Shown in pieces: positions 34,901 to 47,967 of a stretch of 64,000 nt of DNA. Origin of the DNA: Populus alba (taxonomy: Eukaryota > Streptophyta > Magnoliopsida > Malpighiales > Salicaceae); the NCBI RefSeq assembly GCF_005239225.2, contig NC_133299.1, positions 13,024,967 through 13,088,966 of the forward strand, given 5' to 3'. Numbering within the stretch: the first letter of the stretch is position 1; each line of letters begins with the position of its first letter. A program made the translations under genes and the position numbers. The notes under the pieces are model-generated. The model saw only the letters and a program-made list of their open reading frames with translations, made no database searches and was not told the origin of the DNA.

Positions 34901-37900
34901 TGATAGGGAGTTATAAATGAAAAGCAGAGACAGGAGAAGAAAATGAAGTGGAATTTTCTCTAGTGAAGAGATGATCAAAGATAGATACACTGAATCATTG
35001 ATCAGGGAAGCCTCTATCCCATTAAGGTTTTGACGTAAAACATAGATCCCTCTGAAGTCAAGTTTTTCAGCCAAAAAATAAGTACTGCCTTAACTTCAAA
35101 AGCTCAAGCACCAAAGTCTAATTTTACAAAAGTCTGGATGGGCTAAAAAATAGTTTACCCAAAATATAAGCTTAAAGCTAGCACTAATCATAAGGTAATC
35201 CTCTCATCATCACATATGTATGATCATCATTCGACTCATCCACAACAAGAAACAGGTCTGTTGCGCCAGGAATGTTTTCAATTGGGACACTCAAATCACA
35301 TAGTAATTTACTGTCACAATTCACAAAACATGGATAAAACAACAGCCAATAGTATATGACTAACAAAGAGAGTTTTAGGGTGGGAGAAAAACCTTTTTAG
35401 TAAAGAAAAAAAGCAACTCGGGTTTTAATACAAAATCAACAAAGCAGTGGGAGAAGTTACTGTCAGCTGAGTAAAACTGTAAAAGGGGAAAAAGTTAAAA
35501 GCAGAAGTAAAAGAGTGAACCACGCTACTTCCACAAGGCTGGAAGAATGTTTTTAAACTAGAAATACAAAAAGTTAAAAGCAGAAGCAAAAGAGTGAACC
35601 ACACTACTTTCACAAGGCTGGAAGAACGTTTTTAAACTAGAAATACAAAATACCCTTCACAATAATCTCACTGAGGTCAACTTCATAAGAACAGTGCAAA
35701 ACACTTCATTTTGTAACCCACAAACAAATTTTCTTCAAAACTCAAGGGGACCTCACTCCACTACTTCCAACATGGATACACCATTGCATTTATATTATCA
35801 TATCTATCTAAGATTTTTCTGATGAAAACAAAATTGCAAGAAAGAAATGAATGGGAGAAGTACAGAAAATTGGCAAACATAACTTGGTAACAAATTTCAA
35901 GTATTTATTCAACTCCAATTACAGTACCAAAAATTTATGTCCTTGAAGATCTCAGATGATTGCAACAACATAAAATTACAAAGCTCATGAACTTTTTGTG
36001 AATTATTCAAAGAGTATCGAGAACCAGAAAACATGAGGGTAGGCAGAGAAGAAATTTTAACTGACCTCGACAGAGAATTGCAAATCCTTACTGGTGCTTA
36101 CAACGGATTTGAACTCCACCTGCACATCAGCAGACGATAAATGATCCATAGAAATAAAGAGGCGAGGCAACCATGATGAAGCCCAGAACCAATCAGTACC
36201 TTGGATCTGCATCTCCGTCCAATTTCTTGCAGCACTCCAATAGACAAGTGGGATGGTAACAGATTGAGTTTCCCAGCTTCAGCTTGGAACTCTCTGCTAC
36301 TAGAGGACACATGATTCTGAGACATGCCAGCCTCTGCAGAAAAAAAATTATATGGATGAGGATGGCCTTCATACCCACTGCAGCAACCAGTGGGCTCATC
36401 ATTGCTTCTAAATATGTTATATAATGATACATCCACAAGTTTGATTATTTTTTTTGTTATGAGACTTGTATTGTCTCTCAAAAGGCTCCTATATTTCGAT
36501 GTTAGATCAATCAATCCTGAACCATTAAGTAAGGTTTGAAAGTTGTAGCTATATATGATTAAAAGATGGATTTGCATACATATCTACATATACTGAGCAC
36601 GCCTGATGGTTCAACACAAAGCAAGCACTCCATCACTTTGCACTTCAAACTATTATAGCACTAAAAAATTCATATGCTTGATGGCTTACCTCCAGCAGGA
36701 ACAATTTGTTTATGCATGTCATTTCCAGCAATTGCCTGCAATTAAGTGAAGTTCTTCCTCAGTTTCTGATGCTAGAAATGATCCCTATGCATTGAAAAAT
36801 AGCAAGAGCTTCAAAATACAAATTTAAATTAACTTCAGACAAACCTCTTCAGCCTTCAATTCTGAAGCATGTGAGACTAGACTGGTAGGAGCAGTGGCTG
36901 ATGCACCATGAGCAAGTGCATTCTGCAGTCCTCTCAGCTTATCAGATTTTAAAGAATCCAATTCTTGAGCAGTTGCTGAAGGTTGATTGTTTGATTGTGC
37001 TCTGCTAGTATCTTCTTCCACCAGCCAGCCTCCCTGTGGCTGTAGAGAGGATAATGGTATTGCTGCAGGTATTCTGGAAAGAAGAGGGGGCTGACCAGAA
37101 TTTTGATTCCTTAAATCTCGTCTAACAGGAGCACCAAGTAAACTAGGTTCTGAAATAAAGAGGTTTAAATTATGGAATGTAAGTTTAAGTACTATAATGA
37201 TACAGATAAGCAGAAATAAAATCAAGACCAACTGAACTCCATACTTTGAGAAGGCAAGAGTGTGGCTGATAGGGTTGGTCCAGCAACATTTGGACTTGCT
37301 GCCACGTGAGGCTGGGAGATTTCAGTTCTCAATTCAGCACTGTTTGTAATAGAATGTGGGGCCGATTCCATGACAGTCTTGCCATCCTGAAAGGTTTAAC
37401 ATATTTAAGCACAGAGCTGAGAAAAATTATCAGGTTCTATTACATGCCAAACGACCGGAGAAACAGAAAACATGTTGCTCGTAGGCACACATGTTTAATA
37501 TTGCTTTGCTCTCATTTGTTAGAAGCACATGCAGTACCCAGAATGAACCTTGTATTACAGAGGTGAAGGCAAGCAGGAGTTTCTCTCAACCAATTCAGAT
37601 CAGGTTCATAAATCTCTTTCAACATGATTTTTTAAGACTTACCGATTGATGCAATCTTCGTTCAGCTTCAATGCCACTCATTCCTTCACTAAAAGGAGCA
37701 ATGTTATTGCCATTGGGTACAAAACCACTATCCTGTAATTCATGAAAATGATTGTTTGATAATTTAAGAATATGATCAGAATGTTGCTTGAAGAAATCAA
37801 TATCTCAATTCAAATACCTCTGTCATCATGTAGTTGCTCACATCAGGAGTAGGAGGTAAGCTTTTCACCTCATCTTCATAAAAGACTTCAGATATTCTTC

Positions 37901-40510
37901 GTATTAAGATCTCATCAAACTCTCTGTAAACATAACATGTCACAATGCAGTTATAAATAATCCTCATGCAATAACAGTAACTTAAAAGTACTTCATATGT
38001 ATAATTTTAGCATCTCTTACTTGAAAAAACAACCTCTGACATTACATGCAACATTTCTTGCCACACATAGGACTGGAACGGCGTTCGCTGTCTAGAGAAT
38101 AGAGAGCCTAATAAAGATTTTACTTGGAAGGTAACATGAGAAAAAGGAACAAAATTTAACAAATAAGTTCACATGGATATTTTTTAGTACCTCTGCTTGA
38201 GGAGCATAATAAGGAGTGAATGCAGGAACCACATGAACTCGAGGTTGATCCATGTCTTCCCACACTTTTAGCCGGTCATCTATTACCATTGCCATTTTTG
38301 GATGGCACATGCCATCTTGGAAGACATTCAATAAAGATTTCTTGGAGCCTGCTACAGTAAAAGGTATTCTTATTGGTCATTAGTAAAAGGCAAGGTGGCT
38401 GACATGACAACTGAAAACACAACACACTGCAGGTTGTTTATGAGCTGTGCCACTTCAATTTAGAAAACCTTCGTCAACTTTGGCTTTGAACCATCCCTTT
38501 CATATTTGAAACTAGAGACTAAACAAACATATATGCCAGATGCACCAGAACATAATTCACAATAAAATTTTACAAATTTCAAAGGTAATTGAAGATGCAC
38601 AAAGTTCAAAGCAAAATCAGAAATCAAAATATCTTCAATATAGCAATGATCCTATACTTGCCTGATTTAACACAAACTACACGGTCTGAGAGTTGCTTTG
38701 AAGCTATCAAGTGAGCCTCCGGGTCAAGAAGCCTCCACATTTCTAAGGCATAATCTCTTTCAGCCATCGTACAAACATAAACTTCAAACCGTTTGCGTCC
38801 CTTTGCTGTTAAGTAACTTCTCAAATCTTCCCATGCCGGCCTTAATCTCACAAGCACACTCGTATCACGAATCTACACAAAAAAAAAAAAGTTACCAGTA
38901 ATCACAAGAAAATTTTTATTGTCTTGCGAATCAGAATGCATGGCTGATGACAAAGTAAGGAGAAGTCACTCTCCTACTATATTGCAAGAAAACCAACACA
39001 GAAATGCCAGATAAAAAGTAAAATTAAGTGCCTTAAGAAGTATAAGTATGGAACCTTCCAAGCAAAAAACTTTCAAGGAAGCACACAAGTAAGGTCAAAC
39101 TGATCCAAAAGAATGATGGTCCAAATTTAGCCAAAATCAAGGATTATTAAATGAAAATTGAGAACTCTCTAAACAAAAGTCTAATTTTAACAGCTATGAA
39201 GCATATAATCAAAATATGTAAATATCAAACGAGAATATGCAAATACATCCATTTTTGTATTGGAAACAAAAGGCTTTTGAACCTAAATAACACACAGGTG
39301 TTATGATATATTGGAACCAATGAAATCATTAAGATGAAAGAAAATAATATGAAAACAATTGCACTTGTTTTGATCTTCTCATAGCTCAAGGAAAAACTCT
39401 CATAAATCATACTAGCGTGTAATAGTATTAATAGTTCCAAATGAGGTAATCAAATTGCAAATATACTCTTTTCCGCCCAGTTGACATCAAATACTCTCTA
39501 TTAGAACACACTTTTAATATATATCATAAAAAATAACAAGTAGAGAATTGCACGAAACAAATTAATAAAAGTAATAAAACTGGAAGAAACAAACAACATC
39601 AAGCACATCATACCTCTGGATTGATGCGAGTTAGAACAATATTTTTCTCTGGCAATCTAATCACAGGTCTAACAACTCTCTCATGGCCATCCGATGATCG
39701 CAAAACGTCCTCCAGTTGAACCTTGTACATCTTTCCATTATCCATAACAACATCATTCTCTATATACTGCTTCAGAAGCAACCGATCATCAATATACCTC
39801 TTCATCTCCGCATTCATTCCAGATACCCTCATCGGATCTTGCTCCCGTCCAACCCAACCCCTAAGAGTCTCAATCCTATCCTCAAACAACTTCATCGTGT
39901 TCGCAACAATAAGTGTCTCATCAAGATCAAACACAATAGAAAGACACCGCATGTTGAGCATCCGTAAACACGAATCATACAGACCTACAGGAACCGCAAA
40001 GCACCAAAAACATGGAAACTTCTTTTGCTTGCTTGGCATTGCCACTAAATGAATCTCTTCATCTCCAATCAAAACCACTGCCGTCTATAACAAAAAAAAA
40101 AAAGTCAAGATCACCGCATTCTCACTTCTCCCCTTCTTAACTCAAACTAAGATTAAGGACAAAAATTTTAACTAAATGAGTCAATTAAGCTGTAAAATTA
40201 GGCAAAACAAATCAAAGAAATTAAAAGAAAAACAATAGACCTTGACTTCGTGGAAGCAAGAGGCATGGAGATTGATCAAATGAGACTGTTCCATAGGAGA
40301 AGACGATTCGAGTTTGCAACGGACGGAAAATGGAGAGATTGTTTGGAGAATTGAAAGAGGAGGACATCGCTCACTTTGTTGAGAGATATGATAGATGCGA
40401 ATCTCGTTGTTTGGGAACAAGAAACCCTTTTCCGTCACCGGAATAACATCCAGTTCTCCCAAACATACCTCTCCATGATAAACCAGGGATTTAAACCCTA
40501 AACGACTCAT
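31960..40510 (-). CDS. CPL2: RNA polymerase II C-terminal domain phosphatase-like 2 (CPL2-type)
   Basis: Sixteen exons, read on the minus strand from ATG 40510: 40241-40510, 39614-40084, 38662-38872, 38191-38348, 38021-38091, 37818-37923, 37643-37732, 37245-37386, 36845-37149, 36690-36735, 36200-36333, 36066-36119, 34351-34447, 33807-33967, 33038-33111, 31960-32056. The total is 2487 nt, in frame, 828 aa. Exon 2 has the FCP/SCP phosphatase motif FDLDETL (DxDxT, both aspartates present). Exons 3-4 continue the domain ([32 protein letters not shown]). Exons 11-14 encode one double-stranded-RNA-binding domain ([36 protein letters not shown]). The start [20 protein letters not shown] and a single dsRBD fit CPL2 rather than CPL1, which has two. 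The family dephosphorylates the Pol II CTD and affects stress, hormone and RNA-processing responses. Intron 3 uses a GC donor. No damage seen. Confidence 0.92.
35491..35648. repeat. 79-bp tandem duplication in a CPL2 intron
   Basis: Two copies starting at 35491 and 35570, with the words agtgaaccac, cacaaggctggaaga and tttttaaactagaaatacaa in both. Inside the 1.6-kb intron between exons 13 and 12. Confidence 0.9.
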
Positions 40511-40809
40511 TTCAAAACAATCAAATCAATTGCGACGACCAGGAAATTATGATAGAGTGACAGAAACAGCAATGCCTGTGAATTTTCTCACTGCTGCTGG
40601 TCTATCACTACCAGGCCTGACTGCACAGACACACTCTCTTTTTTTCTCTCTCTCCCTCCCCTCGCTGCGTGTTTCTCTTTCTAGACGATTTACAATGCGA
40701 AGAAAAAGAGGGTGGGGAGGGATATTTATAGGGGATGCGGCAGTTATTTAATGGGTGTGGAATTTGTTTGAATTTACGAAAATCCCTTTTTTGTACGGGT
40801 AACTTTGCC
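40511..40809 (-). promoter_or_regulatory. CPL2-like 5' UTR and promoter region
   Basis: Directly upstream of the CPL2-like ATG. A long pyrimidine tract on the + strand (tttttctctctctccctccc at about 40640), which is GA-rich on the coding strand, is typical of plant 5' leaders. No TATA box placed with confidence. Confidence 0.35.
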
Positions 40810-40992
40810 ATGAGTAACCTAAAAGCGTAGTTTTTACGTTTCAAAATTGTTTTTAAAATTTTTTTATTTTAAATTATTTTTTATTTTTAGATTTTTAATG
40901 TGTTAATATTAAAAAAAATAAAAATAAAAAAATATTTTCATAAATTTTTAAATAAAAAAAAGTTTCAAAACCATACCCCAACAAACATGTTC
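40810..40992. repeat. AT-rich MITE-like repeat
   Basis: The interior (ttttttattttaaattattt, then ttaatgtgttaatatt, then ataaaaaaatattttc) resembles the elements at 49897-50108 and 63070-63235. The right end rc reads aacatgtttgttggggtatg, like a Harbinger-type terminal repeat. Left end unclear. Confidence 0.4.
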
Positions 40993-42779
40993 TAGAAGGT
41001 TTGAAGCTTTAAAGGGGGTTGGAAATTTTGGAAATATGGATTTAGATGATTTGATTGATACAAGAAGAATAATGAATTAACACTGCTTGATTTTTTTTTA
41101 TTAGAAACTTTGTCTGCCTATTCTTAAATTAGACACAATTACCAAATAAAGTTAATGGTGTGTTATAATAATTATATCATAAATTAAATATTTTATATTA
41201 GATTTCGATAAACTTAAAGAAAAAAGTTTTTTTAAATTTTTACATATTAATTTGACTTGAAAATTAAGGAATCAAAGAAGTACGAGAACTAAGTGATTGG
41301 GGATTTTTTATTTTTTTTTCAAAAAAAATAAATCAAAAATAATTTATAAAAAAAAATAAGTTTCGATTATAATTTACAGCTTTCACAAGCAAAATGCAAT
41401 TTACACTTTGAAATTGCTTTTCGCATGATAGTTAGTTATTGGGAAAAAAAAAAACAATAATTCATGTTATGTATAAAAAAAATATATTGTGATGTATAAA
41501 AAAATTATGTTGTGTGGGTGTGCCCAGGTGATCAGAGAGTCTGGTTATTTAATGGTTAACTGAGTTAATCAAAATAAATATTATTTTAATTTTTTTATTT
41601 AAAAAAATATAGGCTAATAGCAGCCGTTTCAAATTTATTTATTTATTTTTGTTAAAAGTAAATTTTTTTATAAAAAATCTTTTTATTATACTAATCTCAA
41701 AAATAATTTTTAAAAAATATATTATTTTAATATATTTTAATATAAAAATATTTTAAAAAACAATCATAATTTCATTCTTAATTATACCCGATCAACTCAA
41801 CTCTTGGATCATTCCCTCGCGACAAATACGACAAAGGCTCATAATCGTCTAGATCACACCCAAGTGACTATGCTCGGCTTGTCCATAATTTTTATTTCTC
41901 TCTCTTTCCTTTCTCTCCATTTGTTTCTTCTTTTTCTCCATAGATTTCAATAATTTCCATCAAAGATACTAATAGCATACGTGTAGGTTTCGATGCAAAT
42001 ATTCATTCGCTATTATTTTTTATTGGACAATAACATGGCCAATCAAATGGTTGTTTTATATAGTCAATAGGGAATAAGATTTTATTTCCAAGATCAGCTA
42101 CATGTTTCACAGGTTGCGCATCTTGATATAGACTTGAGTTCTCACAATCCTTGTAGATCAGCCTGAGTTATACTAGCTAGCGTTGTCGCCCTAGAGTGGT
42201 GAGCTACGCTCAATTCATCTTTCCAATGTCTTCCCTGAAATGATTCTAGCACGAACTTAAATTATTTTTAATTTTCTAGTCAAAAATTTAGTCATTTACT
42301 TATTCGAGTCAATTAGTTTTTGAAAAATATAATAGAAGACTTCGTTTTTACTATGCAAACCCTATAATAAAACCAATCATAACTTAATACATTATACTAT
42401 ATTTTAAAAGACATAAAAAAAATATTATATATTTATTGTGTTCTTAGACTTGTTATCCTATGGACAACATTGTATCGTCATGGGACATTATTTTTGCTGG
42501 TTTTTAGTTAAAAAATATTGCTAGGTGCGTTGTTTTTTTTTATTTTTCTATGCCAAAAGCTATAGGGTCTGGTTGTCAAATCACTTCCAGCTGGTGTTGG
42601 GTCTCGCTCGCAGTCAAACCCAGATATGTTTAATTTTATTTTTTATCTTTTTAGATTTTTTTTCTTTTCTCTTATGTAATTTTTTTCATACAGTAAATAG
42701 AAAATAAATTGATAAGATTTTTTTATATTATATAAAAGTTGGATGATGATAATTTTTTTTTCATTTGAAGTCGAGTTTG
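40993..42779. other. Intergenic, no gene seen
   Basis: AT-rich with long A/T runs. A GC-richer bit near 41780-41880 and 42120-42240 shows no coding potential. Confidence 0.4.
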
Positions 42780-43055
42780 TTGAATTTCTTTTCTCTCAAT
42801 AGAGTTTGGCCTTACTATCCAGCAGATTCCTAATAGAGTTGGGCAGCGAGCCTCTCTGCCCAACAAGACCTAATATCTTTGGATCTAGCCCTGCCACTAG
42901 ATCTATCGCTATTCGATCTGGCTTTACCTGCCAATAGGACACAATAGAGTTGGGCACTGCTACCTAGCAGGACCGGATAGTGTTGGGTCCTGTCTCCAGC
43001 AAGACCTCATAGCGTTGGGTCATGTTACCACCAAGACCCAATACCATAGGTCTAG
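42780..43055. repeat. Degenerate 32-bp minisatellite
   Basis: Diverged units of about 32 bp of the form caagacctcatagcgttggg plus tcatgttaccac; the last three (about 42942-43036) are clearest. Ends at the edge of the hAT-like element. Confidence 0.55.
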
Positions 43056-43067
43056 CATAGTTGTCAT

Positions 43068-44100
43068 CATAATTATCAAGCCCGACCCCGCGAGTCAACC
43101 CAAGACTCGGGATCTTGGTCGGGTTTGTTTAATTCAAAATTCAAGTTTGTAATTGGCCCAGAGTAAATCGATGGACCCGATGGGTCAACCCAAAACTCGG
43201 GTAACCAAGCAAAAACTCAGTAGAGACCCTTTTTTTTTTCAAATGTGTTTTTTTCCTACCTAGAAACCCCCTTTTTATATATTTTTTAGCTAGTTATTAA
43301 CTCATTTCAAAGTTCACTTTATAAATACTAAAAGAATGTTTTATTTTTTCAATGTGGGATTTGAAGTCTATTAATATATGTACTCTATGTTTACAAGAAA
43401 AAAATTATGATTTTTGAATGTGAGATAATAAACTTTTTTGGTTTAAATACTTCAACTTAGAAGAATAAGATAATATCATTTTTAATGTGGTATAAAAAAA
43501 ACATTTTGAAATAATCTTTTAAACTGAATTATTTACAACATGTATAGCTTATATCCAAATGCATTATTTCTTAATTTTTTCATATAAAATATTAAAATAT
43601 CAAATATTTTTAAAAAAAATTTCCAAGTGACCCGAGACCTTGACCGCGTCTGTTTCATTCAAAATCCAAGCTAGAAATTGGCCTGGAGTAAACTTGTCAA
43701 GTCAGCCCGAAACTCGGGTGACCTAGTAAAGACCTTTTTTTTTCAAATGTTTTTTTTTTTATACCCAGAGACCTCCTTTTTTGATATTTTTCAATTGGTT
43801 ACTAACTCATTTAACATTCATTATATAAATATCAAAATAATATTTTATTTTTTTAATGTGGGATTTAAAGCCCTTTAGAATATATACTCTATGTTCACAA
43901 GAAAAAAGTTATGTTTTTTTCAATGTGGGATAAAAAAGCTTTGTGGTTTAAATACTTCAACTTTAAAAGAAGAAAATAGTATCTTTCCACTGTAGGGTAA
44001 AATATATTTTAAAATAATCTTTTAAACTTAATTGTTTACAACATATATAGCCTATATCCCCTTGGTCGGGTCAACCCCCAGGCCGGGTTTGATAACTATG
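43068..44100. mobile_element. hAT-like non-autonomous element (1033 bp) with 8-bp target duplication
   Basis: Terminal inverted repeats CATAATTATCAAGCCCGACC (left) and CATAGTTATCAAACCCGGCC (right, reverse complement) match at 17 of 20 positions. Flanks gttgtcat (43060-43067) and gttgccat (44101-44108) match at 7 of 8, the target length of the hAT superfamily. The interior has two related halves (about 43068-43620 and 43621-44100), each with gtgggat, ctctatgttyacaagaaaaa and taaatacttcaac. Non-coding. Confidence 0.65.
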
Positions 44101-44108
44101 GTTGCCAT

Positions 44109-44972
44109 AAAAATATAACTTTAAATAATGCTATTGAAAATAAATAAAGTGATGTGGCCGATTAAAAAACTAAAAACCAAAAACATAAACAAAACCTCCT
44201 CTTTTTTATTTTGTTCAGGGCCTCTTTTAAAAAATATTAATTTTTTGGTTGTGTTTAATTTTCGGAGTGGTTTTTCTAGTTTATCTATGGTTTTGTTTTT
44301 ATCTTTTATATGGATAAGCTATGTTTTCAAAAAAAAAAGTATTTATTTTTAGATAATATTTTTTAATATGTGTAGTCTTACATGTTATTTTTTATTTTAT
44401 TTTGTTCAATCAATTTAATATTCTATTTGTCAAGATTCAATATCTTGATTTACATTTATTTCTTGGTTTTTCAAGTTTTGTTTTTAATGTCATTAATGAA
44501 TTTTTATTGATTTGTTAATGCACATAATTTTTAGTTTATTTGATTACATGTGTCCATAAATCTTTTGATTTATTATATTTTTAGATTATCAAAATGTGTT
44601 GAAAAATCTATATAAATAATATTTTATAAAAAATAAAAATATTTGACCCGCTACGAAGCGAGGTTACTTATTAATGTATTAGCTTCTTTCGATAAGATAA
44701 GATTAGAGTCCTAATAATTGAATTTGTATCGGTTCGAAAAATGATTATCTTTTACTTTTATAATCAAGGCTTGGTAGACCTTTCAATGAAACAAAAAAAC
44801 AAAAGAAAATAAAATTATATCATAATTTATATGACTATAGGTTTTGTAATTAACTACTTCTATTAAAATATTAAAATAGGGGTATTTTATAAAATACCCA
44901 ATAATTAAGATAATAATAAAAAAAAAACCCAATTGGTAATATATGCTCTTTTAATTTTCAGACACCCAAAAT
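44109..44972. other. Intergenic, AT-rich
   Basis: No gene. A stretch near 44640 (acccgctacgaagcgaggtt) resembles one at 55650 (acccgctgagaagcgatggc), a shared repeat end. Confidence 0.35.
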
Positions 44973-45238
44973 CATAGTTTTGAAACCTGACCCGACTCTG
45001 CGATCGACCCGGGGCTAAAACCGGGCGGGGTTGAAGAAAAAACAAAGAAAGAAAAAACCTGGTGTAACCTGGCTGATCCGACAGGTTGACCCGGCAAGAC
45101 TCGGCTGCAAACCCATTGATTTTTTTTTTTTTTTTTTACTAAAACGATATCATTTTGATTTTTTTTTTAAATTGACCCGGCCGACCTTGTCAAAACCCGG
45201 ACCCCCGGCCTTGAACCGGTCCGGATCTTAAAACTATG
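44973..45238. mobile_element. Short hAT-like MITE (266 bp)
   Basis: Left end CATAGTTTTGAAACCTGACC, right end (reverse complement) CATAGTTTTAAGATCCGGAC. Flanks cccaaaat and ccgaaaac agree at 6 of 8. The subterminal GACCCGG-rich segments relate it to the 43068-44100 element. A run of about 20 T lies in the middle. Confidence 0.6.
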
Positions 45239-45549
45239 CCGAAAACCTTGAGCTACATAGACAAGAAAGAGAGATCAAAGAAAAGGAAGAATTAGGTTCA
45301 AGATTTAATCTTTCGAAGCTTTAAATAGTTATATCTTTTATTTGAGTTATTACTAGGATGATTAATAAAAATCTAGAAATTAGGAATTAGGATTTTATTA
45401 ATATTGTATTTAAGCACTTTTAGCAAATAAATTTCTTATTAATGAGATCCTTAGATAATCAGAGAGCCAATGGAAATGGTCTTTGCATGTTTCGGATATA
45501 TATTGTGAAAATTATAGCAAAAGTAAGGTTTTAGAATAGTGATTAACTA

Positions 45550-46600
45550 CATATAAAAAAAACAAAAAAAAAATATCAAGACGATGTAAATATTTTTTTT
45601 TAAATGAGATTTTAATCATTAACTCGATTGGGTTTAATAAGCACAATTAATTTAATAATATAATTAGAAAAGAACACATTAACAACAAATAAAGCAAAAT
45701 AAAAAATCAACAATGATTCAATGCAAAAGATAAATGTTTACCAATATTATGTAAATATATCTTTACAATACTCTTAAAATGTATCAATGATCTTATTTGT
45801 TAACAAAGTAAAATTAAAATGAAAACAAGATAATTGCATAGAGAAAAAAAATTAGAATCTCAATTGCTAACGAATAAAAGGTTGAATGAAAAAAATTGAA
45901 AAGAAAACAATTAAAAAAAATAAATTAACCTGAGTCTATTCGATCCAACATGCCAAATTTATAACATAATCGTGAGACCAGAATAACCTCAAAAAAAAAT
46001 TGAATAAAATTACAAATGTTAATTCTTAAACCAACATTATATTGAAGGGTAAAGTTAAAATAATAATAATAATAATGAATGCCAATATCCAACTAGCCCA
46101 ATGTTAAGGGATGTGATAAAAAAAATTTAAAAATGACCTAAAAAAACTGAAGTTAACCCACTATCTTCAAAACTCATGACATGGATTATGAGAAGGCAAA
46201 TCCAAAAAAATATCAATGTTAAAATCCCAACCAACCAAAATAATTAGAGATAAAGTTAAAAAAAAAATTCAACAAAAAAAGATAAAATTTTTTTTTTATA
46301 GATTTGAAACAAAAATAAAGATCAAATTTGACAAAAAAAAAAAAAAAAATCAAATCAAATTATGAGGGATGAAATTGAAAAACAATTTCAACTAAAAATG
46401 GATAAGAAAAAAAAACAAATAATAATAAAAAGAATGAGGATCAAACTTGATATAAAAATCAAATATAAAAGAATAAAATTGAAAAAAAAATTTAATTAAT
46501 AATTTAAAACCTAATATATTGCAATAAAAAAATAAGGATCTAATTTGATTTAATGAACAAATAACCAGACTTCTTTGATTATTTTGCAATGCATATTGCA
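45550..46600. repeat. Degenerate tandem array, family shared with 56.9-57.6 kb
   Basis: Recurring blocks: gagtct or gagtcaac, then ccaaat/aaactc, then gtgagacc or catgac, then caacattatattgaaggg-like, then aaattgaaaaaaa. Units of about 140-160 bp, strongly diverged. Confidence 0.5.
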
Positions 46601-47574
46601 TTTTTTAAAGATGGGAGAAAAGAAAGAAAGAGAAGAAAAAGCATGCCATTACAGCTCAACCACCACTCATCCAGAGGCACCTCTTGCATCATTATAATGA
46701 GGGCTGCAACATGCATCAAACACCAACCATCTTGAAAGGCATTGTTTGAAGTATAAACAGTGCTGTAAGTGTCACCTAAAAGGTGTGGACGCTACCAACC
46801 TTTGTTTTACTTAAATAATAGTTTTTTTAATACATTAAAAGACTTAATTACCTCTAACTCCATTTGATAATCACAAAAAATAAAAATAAAAAACCTTGAA
46901 TGAAATGATGAAAACGCCTTTGTACTCAAAGCCAAGAAAGTTTAGTTTTAAGAGGTATTTAAGTTATTGTATTGTGCAGAAAAATTAAATAGTTAAAAAC
47001 ATCCATGGACCTAGATAATTTAATAAATTCACTACGCAACAAAAAAACAAAAAAAAACATTGATTCACCATGTTTAATTTTGCAATGACTAATAAATTCC
47101 ATAGAAAAGATCGTATTGTCCCTCATGTTCAGTTAAATTTTTTTTTTCTTCCCGAGGGTAAAATGATAATTTCAAAACATAAATCTATAATAAATTATAA
47201 GTGTGTGCATAGTAAATACTAGTCGCTTTTACTTTTGTTTTAATTGACAACTTTCTTTTGATGAGATTTTCTTAATAAAAAAATTATACTTTATTAAAGT
47301 ATTACTTGATTTAATAGGTTATCTTTCTAAATTGGAGTTGTATTGGATTTGAGGATTAGGAGTTGTAATCAATGATAATACGCTATATGAACATGTTGAA
47401 TTTGGAATTTATGAATTTTGAAATATTAGAAATTGTTTAATTCCATTGTTGATTAATTAGAAAGTGTAGATCGACCCCCATATTATACAGTCTCGGAACT
47501 GCAAGTTTTCATTTAAGATGAGAGATAATTATTTTATAGTATTTTTTTTATGAATTATGGAAATTATTTTTAAT
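46601..47574. other. Intergenic, no gene seen
   Basis: Nothing recognisable; a short less AT-rich patch at 46640-46800 has no open frame of note. Confidence 0.4.
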
Positions 47575-47967
47575 TTAGTATATATGCTCTATGTTTCTCA
47601 AATTTTTTTTTTTTTTTTTAATGTGAGATTTGAAACCCATTAGTATATATATTATATGCTCCCAGCAAAAAAACTATATTTTTTTTTAATGTGGGATAAT
47701 TTTTTTTTTTATTTAAATACTTTAGCTTAAAAGCTTAACATAATATATTCTTAATGTGAGATAAAAAAACTTTTTAAAAATATTTTTTTAAACTTCATTA
47801 TTTACAATATATATAGCCTATATCTACATGGATTTTTTTTTCTTAATTTTTTCATATAAAATATTAAAACTTTAACATATTTTTTTAAAATTTTCCGGGT
47901 TGACCCATGAAACTCAAGAGCCGATCCCTTGGGCGGGTTAATCCCTGAACCGGATTTAATAACTATG
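47575..47967. mobile_element. Truncated copy of the 43-kb hAT-like element
   Basis: Matches the second half of the 43068-44100 unit (ctctatgttt, aatgtgggat, acttcattatttacaatata, atatagcctatatc). It ends with the same terminal sequence (ggatttaataactatg). The left end is missing or too diverged to see. Confidence 0.6.
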
